The translations under genes and the position numbers were made by a program. From contig NZ_CP132340.1 of assembly GCF_030944405.1 (NCBI RefSeq), positions 124,001 to 188,000 on the forward strand: DNA of 64,000 nt, read 5' to 3'. The stretch comes from Janthinobacterium sp. J1-1 (GTDB taxonomy: Bacteria; Pseudomonadota; Gammaproteobacteria; Burkholderiales; Burkholderiaceae_D). The notes beneath the pieces were generated by a model that ran no database searches, was not told the DNA's origin, and was given only the letters and a program-made list of their open reading frames with translations. Positions 35,161 to 42,744 of the stretch are shown here, one piece after another (the first letter of the stretch is position 1; the number at the start of each line of letters is the position of its first letter).

Positions 35161-35365
35161 TCAGACTGGTCGCCGCCTGGACAACTAGTGTAATCGGATC
35201 GGCACAGCGATCCGTTGCCGGTTCAAGTCGCGCCAGGCGAGGCGAACCATGGCGCATTTCTATCGGCCATAACTTACTGGATGATCGTAAGCGGCCAACC
35301 ATCCCATCTATGAATTCCTGATTGGCCTCGCCAAACTATCCTCTCGATCACTACGGGAGGTAAAG

Positions 35366-35659
35366 ATGTCAAACGAGGACCGGCAGAAGGTGTGGGAGGA
35401 GCGGGTGGCGCAGTGGCGGGCCAGCGGACTGTCGCAGAGGGCATACGCCATCGAGCATGGCTTTCCGATTCGCCAAGTTGGCTATTGGGTACGGCGGTTG
35501 GCCAAGGTGTCGTCCGTGCCCAGCTTGTTGCCGGTGCGGGTGGCGCCGGCGGCACCTTTGGTGGCTACGATCAGCCTGCGCAACGAGCGCGGCTGGACGT
35601 TGAGCTTGCCGAGCGAGGTGCCGGCCAGCTGGCTGGCCGAACTGATGCGCGCGCTGTGA
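35366..35659 (+). CDS. tnpA: IS66 TnpA accessory protein
   Basis: A 97-aa protein with an N-terminal helix-turn-helix (VAQWRASGLSQRAYAIEHGF), the usual first gene of IS66 elements. GGGAGG lies before the ATG. The stop overlaps the tnpB start (TGATG). Confidence 0.88.
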   Translation: MSNEDRQKVWEERVAQWRASGLSQRAYAIEHGFPIRQVGYWVRRLAKVSSVPSLLPVRVAPAAPLVATISLRNERGWTLSLPSEVPASWLAELMRAL

Positions 35660-36000
35660 TGGAACTATCGGCCGATGCAATCTGGCTGGCGACAGCGGCG
35701 GTGGACATGCGCACCGGCATCGACGGCTTGTCATTGCATGTGCAGCAGGCGCTGGGGCGCCCGCCGTGCGACGGCACGGCCTACGTGTTCGCCAACCGCC
35801 GTCGCAGCCGCCTCAAGCTGGTGTGCTGGGACGGCACCGGCGTGTGGATGTGCGTGCGCCGGCTGCATCGTGGCCAGTTCACCTGGCCGCAGGCCGACGA
35901 AGCGAGCTGGCAGATCAGCGCCGAGCAGTGGCAATGGCTGGTGGCCGGAGTGGACTGGCAGCGTCTGTCGGCGCCCGCGCCGACCCAGTGGCGCCTGTGA
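35659..36000 (+). CDS. tnpB: IS66 TnpB accessory protein
   Basis: A 113-aa IS66 Orf2 protein with the family motifs AVDMRTGIDGLSLHVQQ and YVFANRRRSRLKLVCWDGTG. ATG 35659 overlaps the tnpA stop, so translation is coupled. Needed for IS66 transposition, exact role unclear. Confidence 0.92.
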   Translation: MELSADAIWLATAAVDMRTGIDGLSLHVQQALGRPPCDGTAYVFANRRRSRLKLVCWDGTGVWMCVRRLHRGQFTWPQADEASWQISAEQWQWLVAGVDWQRLSAPAPTQWRL

Positions 36001-36054
36001 CGACGTCAACTGTTTTACTTGTAAACGTCACGCCCGCCCGGTAAACTACCGTGC

Positions 36055-37575
36055 ATGGACCTGCTCAACGAACTTGCCCGCACCGACATCGATCCGGCTC
36101 TGCTGGCGCAGGTGCAGGCGCTGTTCGCGCAGCAGCAGGCCAAGCTGGCCGAGAAGGACTTCAAGATCACCGCGCTGACGCACGAGCTGGCCTACTACCG
36201 GCGCATACGCTTCGGCAAGGCCAGTGAAGCACTCGCCGGCGAGCAACGCCTGCTGTTCGAGGAAACGGTCGACATGGACCTGGCCGCGATCGAAGAGGAA
36301 CTCGAAGGCCAGGCGCCGGCCAAGCCGCGTCGCAAGCGCGCCGGCCGCCAGCCGCTGCCGCCAGAATTGCCGCGCATCGAGCACCGCCATGAACCCGAGT
36401 CGTGCCAATGCGGCCAGTGCGGCGCCGACCTGGTCAAGATCGGCGAGGACGTCAGCGAGCAGCTGGACGTGGAGCCGGCGCGCTTCTTCGTGCACCGCCA
36501 TATCCGTCCGCAATACGCGTGCCGTCCTTGCCAGTCGGTGACGGCCGCGACTATCCCGCCGGCCGTCATTGATGGCGGCATGGCCGCCGTCGGCCTGCTG
36601 GCGTGGATCGCGGCCTGCAAATATCTGGACCACCTGCCGCTGTACCGGATCGAGCAGATCGCCGCCCGCCAGGGCGTGCCGCTGGCCCGCTCGACGCTGG
36701 CCGAGTGGATCGGCCGCATCGGCGTGGCGCTGCAACCGCTGGCCGACCGGCTGGCCGAACTGCTGCGGCAACATGATTGCCTGCACGCCGACGAAACCCC
36801 GGTGCGCCAACTCGACCCGGGCAGCGGCAAGGCCCGCCACGCCTACCTGTGGGCCTACCGCTCCGGCGCGCATGACGACGGCCCGCCCATCGTCGTGTTC
36901 GACTACCAGACCAGCCGCGCCGGCGCCCATGCGCGTGCCTTCCTGCAGGGCTGGCGCGGCCACCTGATGGTGGATGACTATGTGGGCTACAAGGCTCTGT
37001 TTACGGACGGCCCCACCGAACTGGCTTGTCTGGCCCATATCCGGCGCAAATTCTTCGACGTGCACGCCGCCAGCGGCAGCCCCGTCGCCGAGGAGGCCCT
37101 ACGCCGCATCGCGGCGCTGTACGCGATCGAGCAGCAAGGCGCCGGACTCGATCCGCCGCTGCGGCTGGCGTTGCGCCAGAAACTGGCCATGCCGGCGCTG
37201 GCCGAGCTGCACGCCTGGCTGCTGGCGACCCAACGGACCGTCGCCGTCGGCAGCGGCACGGCCAAGGCCGTCGACCACGCGCTCAAGCGCTGGCCGGCGC
37301 TGGAACGCTATGCGGCCTCGGGCACACTGCCGATCGACAACAATCCGGTCGAGAACGCCATTCGTCCTATCGCCATCGGCAAGAAGAACTGGCTGTTCAC
37401 CGGCTCGGAACGGGCCGGCCGCCGTGCCGCAGCGATCCAGAGCCTGTTCGCCACCGCCAAGCTCAACGGGCTTGATCCGGCGCGCTGGCTGGCCACCGTA
37501 TTGGAACGTCTCCCGACGTGCCCCAACAGCCAGATCGACTCGCTGTTGCCATTCCCGGACTTTACCCAACGCTGA
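36055..37575 (+). CDS. tnpC: IS66 TnpC transposase
   Basis: A 506-aa DDE transposase: N-terminal leucine-rich helix, Cys-rich zinc-finger-like segment (QCGQCG, ACRPCQS), catalytic region from HADETPVRQLDPGSGKARHA (about 243) through MVDDYVGY, and the C-terminal NNPVENAIRPIAIGKKNWLF containing the catalytic Glu. Full length and apparently intact. Confidence 0.94.
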   Translation: MDLLNELARTDIDPALLAQVQALFAQQQAKLAEKDFKITALTHELAYYRRIRFGKASEALAGEQRLLFEETVDMDLAAIEEELEGQAPAKPRRKRAGRQPLPPELPRIEHRHEPESCQCGQCGADLVKIGEDVSEQLDVEPARFFVHRHIRPQYACRPCQSVTAATIPPAVIDGGMAAVGLLAWIAACKYLDHLPLYRIEQIAARQGVPLARSTLAEWIGRIGVALQPLADRLAELLRQHDCLHADETPVRQLDPGSGKARHAYLWAYRSGAHDDGPPIVVFDYQTSRAGAHARAFLQGWRGHLMVDDYVGYKALFTDGPTELACLAHIRRKFFDVHAASGSPVAEEALRRIAALYAIEQQGAGLDPPLRLALRQKLAMPALAELHAWLLATQRTVAVGSGTAKAVDHALKRWPALERYAASGTLPIDNNPVENAIRPIAIGKKNWLFTGSERAGRRAAAIQSLFATAKLNGLDPARWLATVLERLPTCPNSQIDSLLPFPDFTQR

Positions 37576-37646
37576 ACACGCTGTACAGGTGGGGCGGCTG
37601 GCAGCTTACTAAGCTTAGGCACGAATTTTTGTTTTATACTGGACAA

Positions 37647-37913
37647 ATGAAGTTCCTACTTACACTTTTGCTCGCATTAACTTTGGCTGCCAGCGCAGTT
37701 GTGCATGCGACAGAACAAGTTCGCACGTGTTGCGCGAACGATGAGTGCGGCGTTGTCCAATGCCTGGAGATGGGCTGCCTACCTGCGGCTAGTCCAATAG
37801 CTGGGGTTCGTTTTACTGTGTTCGTCGCCCAGCAGTTCGTGCGGGATATACCCGATGAACTTAGCCATTACTTGCCGAGTCGTTACAAAGAAATTTGGAC
37901 TCCACCAGATTGA
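37647..37913 (+). CDS. Small exported Cys-containing protein
   Basis: An 88-aa protein with a signal peptide (about 1-21) and a mature N-terminus holding six cysteines within about 20 residues (TCCANDECGVVQCLEMGC). A TATACT hexamer (37635-37640) lies so close to the ATG that a leaderless transcript is possible. No family recognised. The neighbouring metal-resistance genes suggest a metal-binding periplasmic role. Confidence 0.55.
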   Translation: MKFLLTLLLALTLAASAVVHATEQVRTCCANDECGVVQCLEMGCLPAASPIAGVRFTVFVAQQFVRDIPDELSHYLPSRYKEIWTPPD

Positions 37914-37966
37914 ACGAGACAAGAATAGGCCATTTTTTCAATCTAATCTCACAACTGGAGTCGCAA

Positions 37967-38098
37967 ATGAAATCGAAAATCGTTAAAGTTACAGCAGCTG
38001 TCGCCCTGATGGCGACTTCCGCCGTTGCCTTCGCTGCGACCAGCGATTGCTGCGTCAGCATTGAGTGCTGTATCAACATGCTTTCCTGCTGCTTCTAA
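37967..38098 (+). CDS. 43-aa secreted Cys-rich peptide
   Basis: Starts at ATG 37967 with CTGGAG upstream. A signal peptide (about 1-24, ending AFA) leaves a mature peptide of roughly 19 residues that contains six cysteines as three CC pairs (CCVSIECCINMLSCCF). It is followed directly by a strong terminator, which supports expression. No known family. A thiol metal trap, or a disulfide-bonded signal or toxin, are all possible. Confidence 0.6.
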   Translation: MKSKIVKVTAAVALMATSAVAFAATSDCCVSIECCINMLSCCF

Positions 38099-38112
38099 GC
38101 GGTAGGTAAGCG

Positions 38113-38138
38113 GGGCGGCGAACTAGCCGCCCTTTTTT
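38113..38138 (+). terminator. Rho-independent terminator
   Basis: GGGCGGC (38113-38119), loop GAACTA, GCCGCCC (38126-38132) and six T residues. It ends the transcript of the two small Cys-rich genes. Confidence 0.85.
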
Positions 38139-38211
38139 CTTGCAGTTGCGCGTTATAAGGGTTCACGTGTTGATGAGCGAAAGCCAGGTCAAGTAGCTGG
38201 CGCCACCTTTA

Positions 38212-38659
38212 ATATAAGGTTTCCCGACTGATGCCGAACTCGCGCCCTAGCGTTGATTCTTTTCGCCGGCACCAGCGCGGCGACGCAGCTCGACAAGCTG
38301 GTTCCACCAGAGCTTTCTTACGGCCCTGATAGGCGCCGCGCTGTTTGGCCAATGCGATCCCTTCGCGTTGCCGCTCGCCGATCAAGGCACGCTCGAATTC
38401 CGCAAAACGCCAAACGCCCCATAACCGCCAGCAGCAAATTCGCCATGGGCGAGTCCTCACAGGCTAAGCTCAGGCACTCTTTAACGAATTCGATTCGTAT
38501 CCCGCGTTTGGTCAAGGTCTGCACCAGCCGGCGCAGATCGTCCAGGTTGCGAGCCAGACGGTACATGCTGTGCACGACTACCGTGTCGTCTTCCCGGGCG
38601 AACGACAGCAAGGCGTCAGGCTGCGGCCGCTGTCTGGGGGGCTCATTTTGCCGCGCCAT
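38212..38659 (-). pseudogene. tnpR: Tn3-family serine resolvase remnant
   Basis: Leftward fragments of a resolvase/invertase: DDTVVVHSMYRLARNLDDLRR and IRIEFVKECLSL in one frame, FAEFERALIGERQREGIALAKQRGAYQGRKKAL in another (38.3-38.4 kb), and the end LGREFGISRETLY (about 38215-38250). The first ~50 residues with the catalytic serine are missing and frameshifts interrupt the rest. It probably belonged with the Tn3-type transposase at 51.6-54.6 kb or a similar element. Confidence 0.75.
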
Positions 38660-38748
38660 GTACCCGGACGCCTCCGATGTAGAGGAGGCGAGACCGGTTG
38701 ACTTTAGAATGGCGCGTGGAGAGCTACTGCTCAGACATCATAAGCTGA

Positions 38749-39129
38749 CTAATTGGCGTACATAGGGTTTTCACCCACATGAACCGTAACGTCCGACGAG
38801 CCAGGTAGAATTTTTGATAATGGAAACGTCGGCAGGCCAAAAGTATCGAATGTCCAAACCACAACAGAGGAACCATGGACGATCCGATATGTTTCAAGTC
38901 GGACCACTTTGATGTGACGTGTCTTGCCCGGAACAATAATGATTTCCTCGGCAGCAGTACCAAGTACGGCAACATAACCGAACGGGCTATCCTCACGAAC
39001 TTCCTTGTTGGTCCTGACTTTATCGGCCGCCGGCGCTTGCGGCGAACTAGCGTCAGCGGCCGATGCGGTCGACGAAATGACGAGTGCGCCGGCGACCACG
39101 CATGAGAGAAATATAGATGACAGTTTCAT
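38749..39129 (-). CDS. CzcE-like periplasmic metal-binding protein
   Basis: A 126-aa protein with a signal peptide (about 1-24). The mature part has the CzcE pattern: GKTRHIKVVRLETYRIVHG, VVWTFDTFGLPTFPLSKI and the end VTVHVGENPMY. CzcE of Cupriavidus binds copper and other heavy metals in the periplasm. The gene stands alone on the - strand, facing away from the resolvase remnant, near the czcI-like gene. Confidence 0.65.
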   Translation of the reverse strand: MKLSSIFLSCVVAGALVISSTASAADASSPQAPAADKVRTNKEVREDSPFGYVAVLGTAAEEIIIVPGKTRHIKVVRLETYRIVHGSSVVVWTFDTFGLPTFPLSKILPGSSDVTVHVGENPMYAN

Positions 39130-39409
39130 TTTTGAGTCCTTGTTTTGTAGTTAGAAGGCGGCGAACGCCGCCTGTGGAGCGATATCTCGTCTTGTCCGAA
39201 ATGGCCGTGCGAAACTCGCCGGCGAGTCGGATATTTCCCGCCATCTGATTTCCAAAAGACGGGATACGAATTTAGGTATAGAGGCGCAGACCAGGAACTG
39301 GCCAGCGTATCTCAACGTTGAATGAGGGATGCCTGGAAGGATTCAAATAGTCTGGGGCTTGGCGGTATAGGAGCCAGATGGCCAGACTTGATGTGCGCTT
39401 GTTGCAGGC
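39130..39409. other. Spacer without a gene
   Basis: About 280 bp containing a perfect hairpin AGGCGGCG-AA-CGCCGCCT (39156-39173) just upstream of the czcE-like gene. No ORF that I can support. Confidence 0.4.
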
Positions 39410-39748
39410 TTAGCGACGAGAAAACCATTTGGGCCGGCGGGGGCCGTCGGAAATGTGCGACTCGAAATCGAGTTCGGGAGGCAGCCGGGTACGCTCAGCA
39501 TTTGCGAGCGAACTCAGATTTAGCGAGCTGGATATAACAGCGGCCGACAGGGTGCAGCCTGCAGGACAGACCGTCCCACAACCTTGCTCCGCAATTGTAT
39601 CGAATGCCTCTGCTTCAGCTACATTCTCGGGCAGTATCGCGATAGTACCAGCCGCGTCCGCGCTTCCCACGATATTGCACAGCCCTGCCGCCCAGGCCGT
39701 TTGAAGCGGCAACAGGATGATCAGAAAGATGAGGAGAAGGCGTTTCAT
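39410..39748 (-). CDS. czcI: CzcI-like small exported protein
   Basis: A 112-aa protein from ATG 39748 (GAGGAGAAG precedes nothing here but lies inside codons 2-6; start chosen by the signal peptide MKRLLLIFLIILLPLQTAWA). The tail SHISDGPRRPKW resembles the C-terminus of CzcI/CzcI-family proteins found in czc cation-efflux clusters. The mature part has four cysteines. Likely a periplasmic sensor or modulator of cobalt/zinc/cadmium efflux. Confidence 0.65.
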   Translation of the reverse strand: MKRLLLIFLIILLPLQTAWAAGLCNIVGSADAAGTIAILPENVAEAEAFDTIAEQGCGTVCPAGCTLSAAVISSSLNLSSLANAERTRLPPELDFESHISDGPRRPKWFSRR

Positions 39749-39917
39749 GGCCGCATTATACAATCACATTCCGATGATAAGTCGGCAATGTCCTCACGAA
39801 ATGACGAGACTCAACTATGCCAGTTGCGAAACGCCCCGCGCGGTTGGAAAAGCCTTGACCTTCAACCTGCTACAAGGTGTGTAATACCCGCAATAACGTC
39901 GCTGTGAACGGTCAAGA

Positions 39918-41846
39918 ATGAAGCACCCCATCTGGAAACTATTTCTCCATCTCGCATTTTGCTGCGGTTTCGCGCTACACAATGTCCACGCATCTCCCCA
40001 GTCAAACGAGCCGGAGGTCCGACAACTTTGGCAACTGCTCGACTATGTGGCCGTGGACTACGCCGGCGCCGTCCAAAACGGGTCGGTTATCAGCGAGATG
40101 GAATACAAGGAAATGCAGGAGTTTTCTGAGCGCGCCCGCTCTCAGGTTATCGCGCTGCCACCCCACGCTTCGCACGCTGCGTTGACTTCGATCGTAACTC
40201 GCCTGCAACAGGCGGTTGCACGTAAAGATCCACCGCTGCGCGTCAGCGAGCTCGCCCGGGACGCGAACAAGTTGCTCCTGGCGGCTTATCCTTTTCCGGT
40301 GGCGCCTAGAAGCGTGCCCGAGCTATCCCGTGGCGCCACGCTGTACAAGGCGCAGTGCGCGTCCTGCCACGGCGCGGCCGGAGCCGGTGACGGCCCTCTC
40401 GCAACGAGGCTTGAACCGAAGCCAATCGCGTTCACCGACAGGGAGCGGGCTCGGTCGCGCTCACTCATGGCATTACACCAGGTGATCAGCCAAGGTGTTG
40501 CGGGGACGTCCATGCCGGCTTTTGCCAGCTTGTCAGACGCGGATCGCTGGTCCCTGGCGTTCTTTGTAGGAACTCTCGGCTTCAACGATACGGACATCAA
40601 AGCGGGCAAAGAAGCGTTCGCGCGCGATACCGCGCCAGGTAAAACGCTACCGGACATGAGTGCACTTGTAACCGTGACGGAGGAGGAACTTGCAAAGGCA
40701 ATGCCGCCAACTACCGCCCGGGCGGTAGTTGCGTATACACGGACCCATCCCGAAGTGGTTGGTCAGCAAAAGGGGCAGTCCGGAATCGCTCTGTCTCGTA
40801 AACTGCTTCAGGGCAGCTTGCAAGCGTTGAAAGTGGGGGACCGCGCCACGGCCACCGAACTGGCGTTGTCGGCATACCTGGATGGCTTCGAACCACTCGA
40901 GGCGACGCTTGATGCTACCGACCGCCAGCTACTGATCGACGTAGAAAGAACCATGCAACTGTACAGGGGGGCCGTCACCAGTGGCAACCTGGCGGCCGCC
41001 TCGGAACACGCACGGCAACTCGATGTCTATTTTGTCCGTGTGGAAGCGGTCACCGGCAAAGACAAAACCGACGCCACCACAGTGTTCGTCGGCGCCCTCA
41101 CCATCCTCCTGCGCGAAGGGATCGAAGCCTTACTGATCGTGATCGCGATGGTTGCATTCCTCCGTAAAGCCGAGCGGCCACAGGTACTGCGCTACGTACA
41201 TGCTGGATGGATCTCCGCGCTGGCGGCCGGCGGCGTCACTTGGCTAGTGGCTACCTACGTTGTCAGCATCAGTGGCGCCAGCCGGGAGATTACAGAGGGT
41301 TTGTCGTCGCTCTTTGCAGCGGTGGTGCTACTCTCCGTCGGGCTGTGGATGCACCAGAAGGGCCAGGCAGGGCAGTGGCAGGCATATCTGCACGGGCAGC
41401 TCAGCGCAGCGATGCAGAAACGCTCGGCGTGGGCGCTGTTTGCGCTTGCCTTCATCGCTGTGTACCGGGAAGTGTTTGAGACGGTCCTTTTTTACTCAGC
41501 ACTCGCGGCCGATGGAAACGGATCTGCACTGCTCGGCGGATTCGTGACCGGGCTAGTTCTGTTGTCAGTGATTGCCTTCGTGTTCTTGCGCACCAGTGCG
41601 CGCATGCCAATCGGAAAATTTTTCTCATACAGCTCCGTGCTGATCGCCGCGCTGGCCGTAGTCCTCGTTGGAAAGGGAATAGCCGGTTTGCAGGAAGCAG
41701 GCTGGTTGATGGCGACACCGGTGGACGGCCTGCGGCTACCTATCCTTGGCATCTATCCAACCTTGCAGACCTACGGCGCCCAGCTACTCCTGCTTTCGGC
41801 TGCAGTGATCGGATTTGGATTCAATGTGGTGAAAGCACGGCGGTAA
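39918..41846 (+). CDS. Cytochrome c / FTR1-family metal permease (PbrT-like)
   Basis: A 642-aa fusion. A signal peptide is followed by a periplasmic region with a cytochrome c motif CASCH (C147/C150/H151), then from about residue 390 an FTR1 iron-permease domain of seven or so transmembrane segments. The domain has two REx2E-type motifs, REGIEAL (about 397) and REVFETV (about 516). The same architecture is found in PbrT, the lead-uptake permease of the Cupriavidus pbr operon, and in some ferrous-iron importers. The lspA gene nearby (PbrC in pbr operons) supports the first reading. Confidence 0.82.
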   Translation: MKHPIWKLFLHLAFCCGFALHNVHASPQSNEPEVRQLWQLLDYVAVDYAGAVQNGSVISEMEYKEMQEFSERARSQVIALPPHASHAALTSIVTRLQQAVARKDPPLRVSELARDANKLLLAAYPFPVAPRSVPELSRGATLYKAQCASCHGAAGAGDGPLATRLEPKPIAFTDRERARSRSLMALHQVISQGVAGTSMPAFASLSDADRWSLAFFVGTLGFNDTDIKAGKEAFARDTAPGKTLPDMSALVTVTEEELAKAMPPTTARAVVAYTRTHPEVVGQQKGQSGIALSRKLLQGSLQALKVGDRATATELALSAYLDGFEPLEATLDATDRQLLIDVERTMQLYRGAVTSGNLAAASEHARQLDVYFVRVEAVTGKDKTDATTVFVGALTILLREGIEALLIVIAMVAFLRKAERPQVLRYVHAGWISALAAGGVTWLVATYVVSISGASREITEGLSSLFAAVVLLSVGLWMHQKGQAGQWQAYLHGQLSAAMQKRSAWALFALAFIAVYREVFETVLFYSALAADGNGSALLGGFVTGLVLLSVIAFVFLRTSARMPIGKFFSYSSVLIAALAVVLVGKGIAGLQEAGWLMATPVDGLRLPILGIYPTLQTYGAQLLLLSAAVIGFGFNVVKARR

Positions 41847-41940
41847 CGGCTAACAGGGGCGGTCGGAAGCCGGTGGAATGGCCAGCAATAGTTGGATTGC
41901 GCGCGCCCTATGTTTGAAGATCATAATGTGCTTTGGTTTC

Positions 41941-42141
41941 CTATGCTTTCCACGCGTAGATGCCGAGCGCTATGGCAATCGTTCCGTTCAGAATAATTCC
42001 TGTTAAATTCCACCCTGGAGTGGCTGCGACTCCAAGTACGGAGACTTCTGCGCCTGTAACAAGTAGATAGCCGTGAAAAACGGTATGAAAAGCCTCGAAG
42101 CCGGAAAAAAACTTGGCGATTTCTCTTTTGCGATTAAGCAT
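41941..42141 (-). CDS. Small membrane protein
   Basis: A 66-aa protein with two hydrophobic segments (about 24-40 and 45-63). No family recognised. It follows lspA on the same strand after about 80 bp and may be in the same transcript. Confidence 0.5.
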   Translation of the reverse strand: MLNRKREIAKFFSGFEAFHTVFHGYLLVTGAEVSVLGVAATPGWNLTGIILNGTIAIALGIYAWKA

Positions 42142-42219
42142 TTACGCCGTCCTTATGTGGTTTTGAAAATAAAACCCCGACGCAAATTTACCACACGGTC
42201 CTCATTGCGTCTCTCAGCA

Positions 42220-42744
42220 TTACCCTTTGCCGGCAGGCGACACGTTCGCGCTGGCGCGGAAAACCTCGTTTAAGATGAGCACAGCGGCGCCCAGCGTGAT
42301 GCCAATGTCAGCGATGTTGAAAGCTGGCCAGTGATGTACCCCGGCGTACAAGTCGAGCCAGTCCACAACTCCCATGCGAGCGGTTCGATCGGCCAGGTTT
42401 CCGACGGCGCCGCCGAGAATCATCGCCAGACCAAGCCTTTCCACAGAGCCGATCCGGGGCTTTCTTATCATGTGAATCAAAAATGCCGATGCCAGTACGG
42501 CTATCGCTATGAACAAATAGCGTTGCCAGCCTCCCGCGGTGGCGAGAAGACCAAAGGCCGCACCTTCGTTGACCGCATGAACTAGGTTCAGCGACGGCAT
42601 CAACTCGATTTTCTGACCGTACGCCAGGTGTTTAATCACCAGAGCCTTGCTTCCGAGGTCGGCCGCACAAATCAGGCCGGCAAACAACACAGCAGCGAGG
42701 GGAGTTAAAGGCTTACGCATATGGTTTTTGCTAACAGAGGACAT
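42220..42744 (-). CDS. lspA: Lipoprotein signal peptidase II (LspA/PbrC-like)
   Basis: A 174-aa four-helix membrane aspartyl peptidase. Catalytic aspartates sit in GGAVGNLADR and in FNIADIGITLG. ATG 42744 overlaps the stop of lpd; an internal ATG at 42720 is an alternative. Accessory lspA copies in metal islands (PbrC) process metal-related lipoproteins. The lipoprotein CzcB encoded nearby is a possible client. Confidence 0.9.
   Translation of the reverse strand: MSSVSKNHMRKPLTPLAAVLFAGLICAADLGSKALVIKHLAYGQKIELMPSLNLVHAVNEGAAFGLLATAGGWQRYLFIAIAVLASAFLIHMIRKPRIGSVERLGLAMILGGAVGNLADRTARMGVVDWLDLYAGVHHWPAFNIADIGITLGAAVLILNEVFRASANVSPAGKG

Larger units (their letters stand above)
35287..37609 (+). 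mobile_element. IS66-family insertion sequence
   Basis: About 2.3 kb with tnpA, tnpB and tnpC in order. Terminal inverted repeats of about 26 bp with mismatches: left GTAAGCGGCCAACCATCCCA (35287) and right, on the opposite strand, GTAAGCTGCCAGCCGCCCCA ending at 37609. The eight flanking bases (GGATGATC left, TAAGCTTA right) do not match, so no target duplication is visible. Either a rearrangement followed insertion or an end is misplaced. Confidence 0.85.

Noticed and set aside
36046..37065. Leftward 339-codon open frame
   Set aside because: Antisense shadow of the IS66 transposase.
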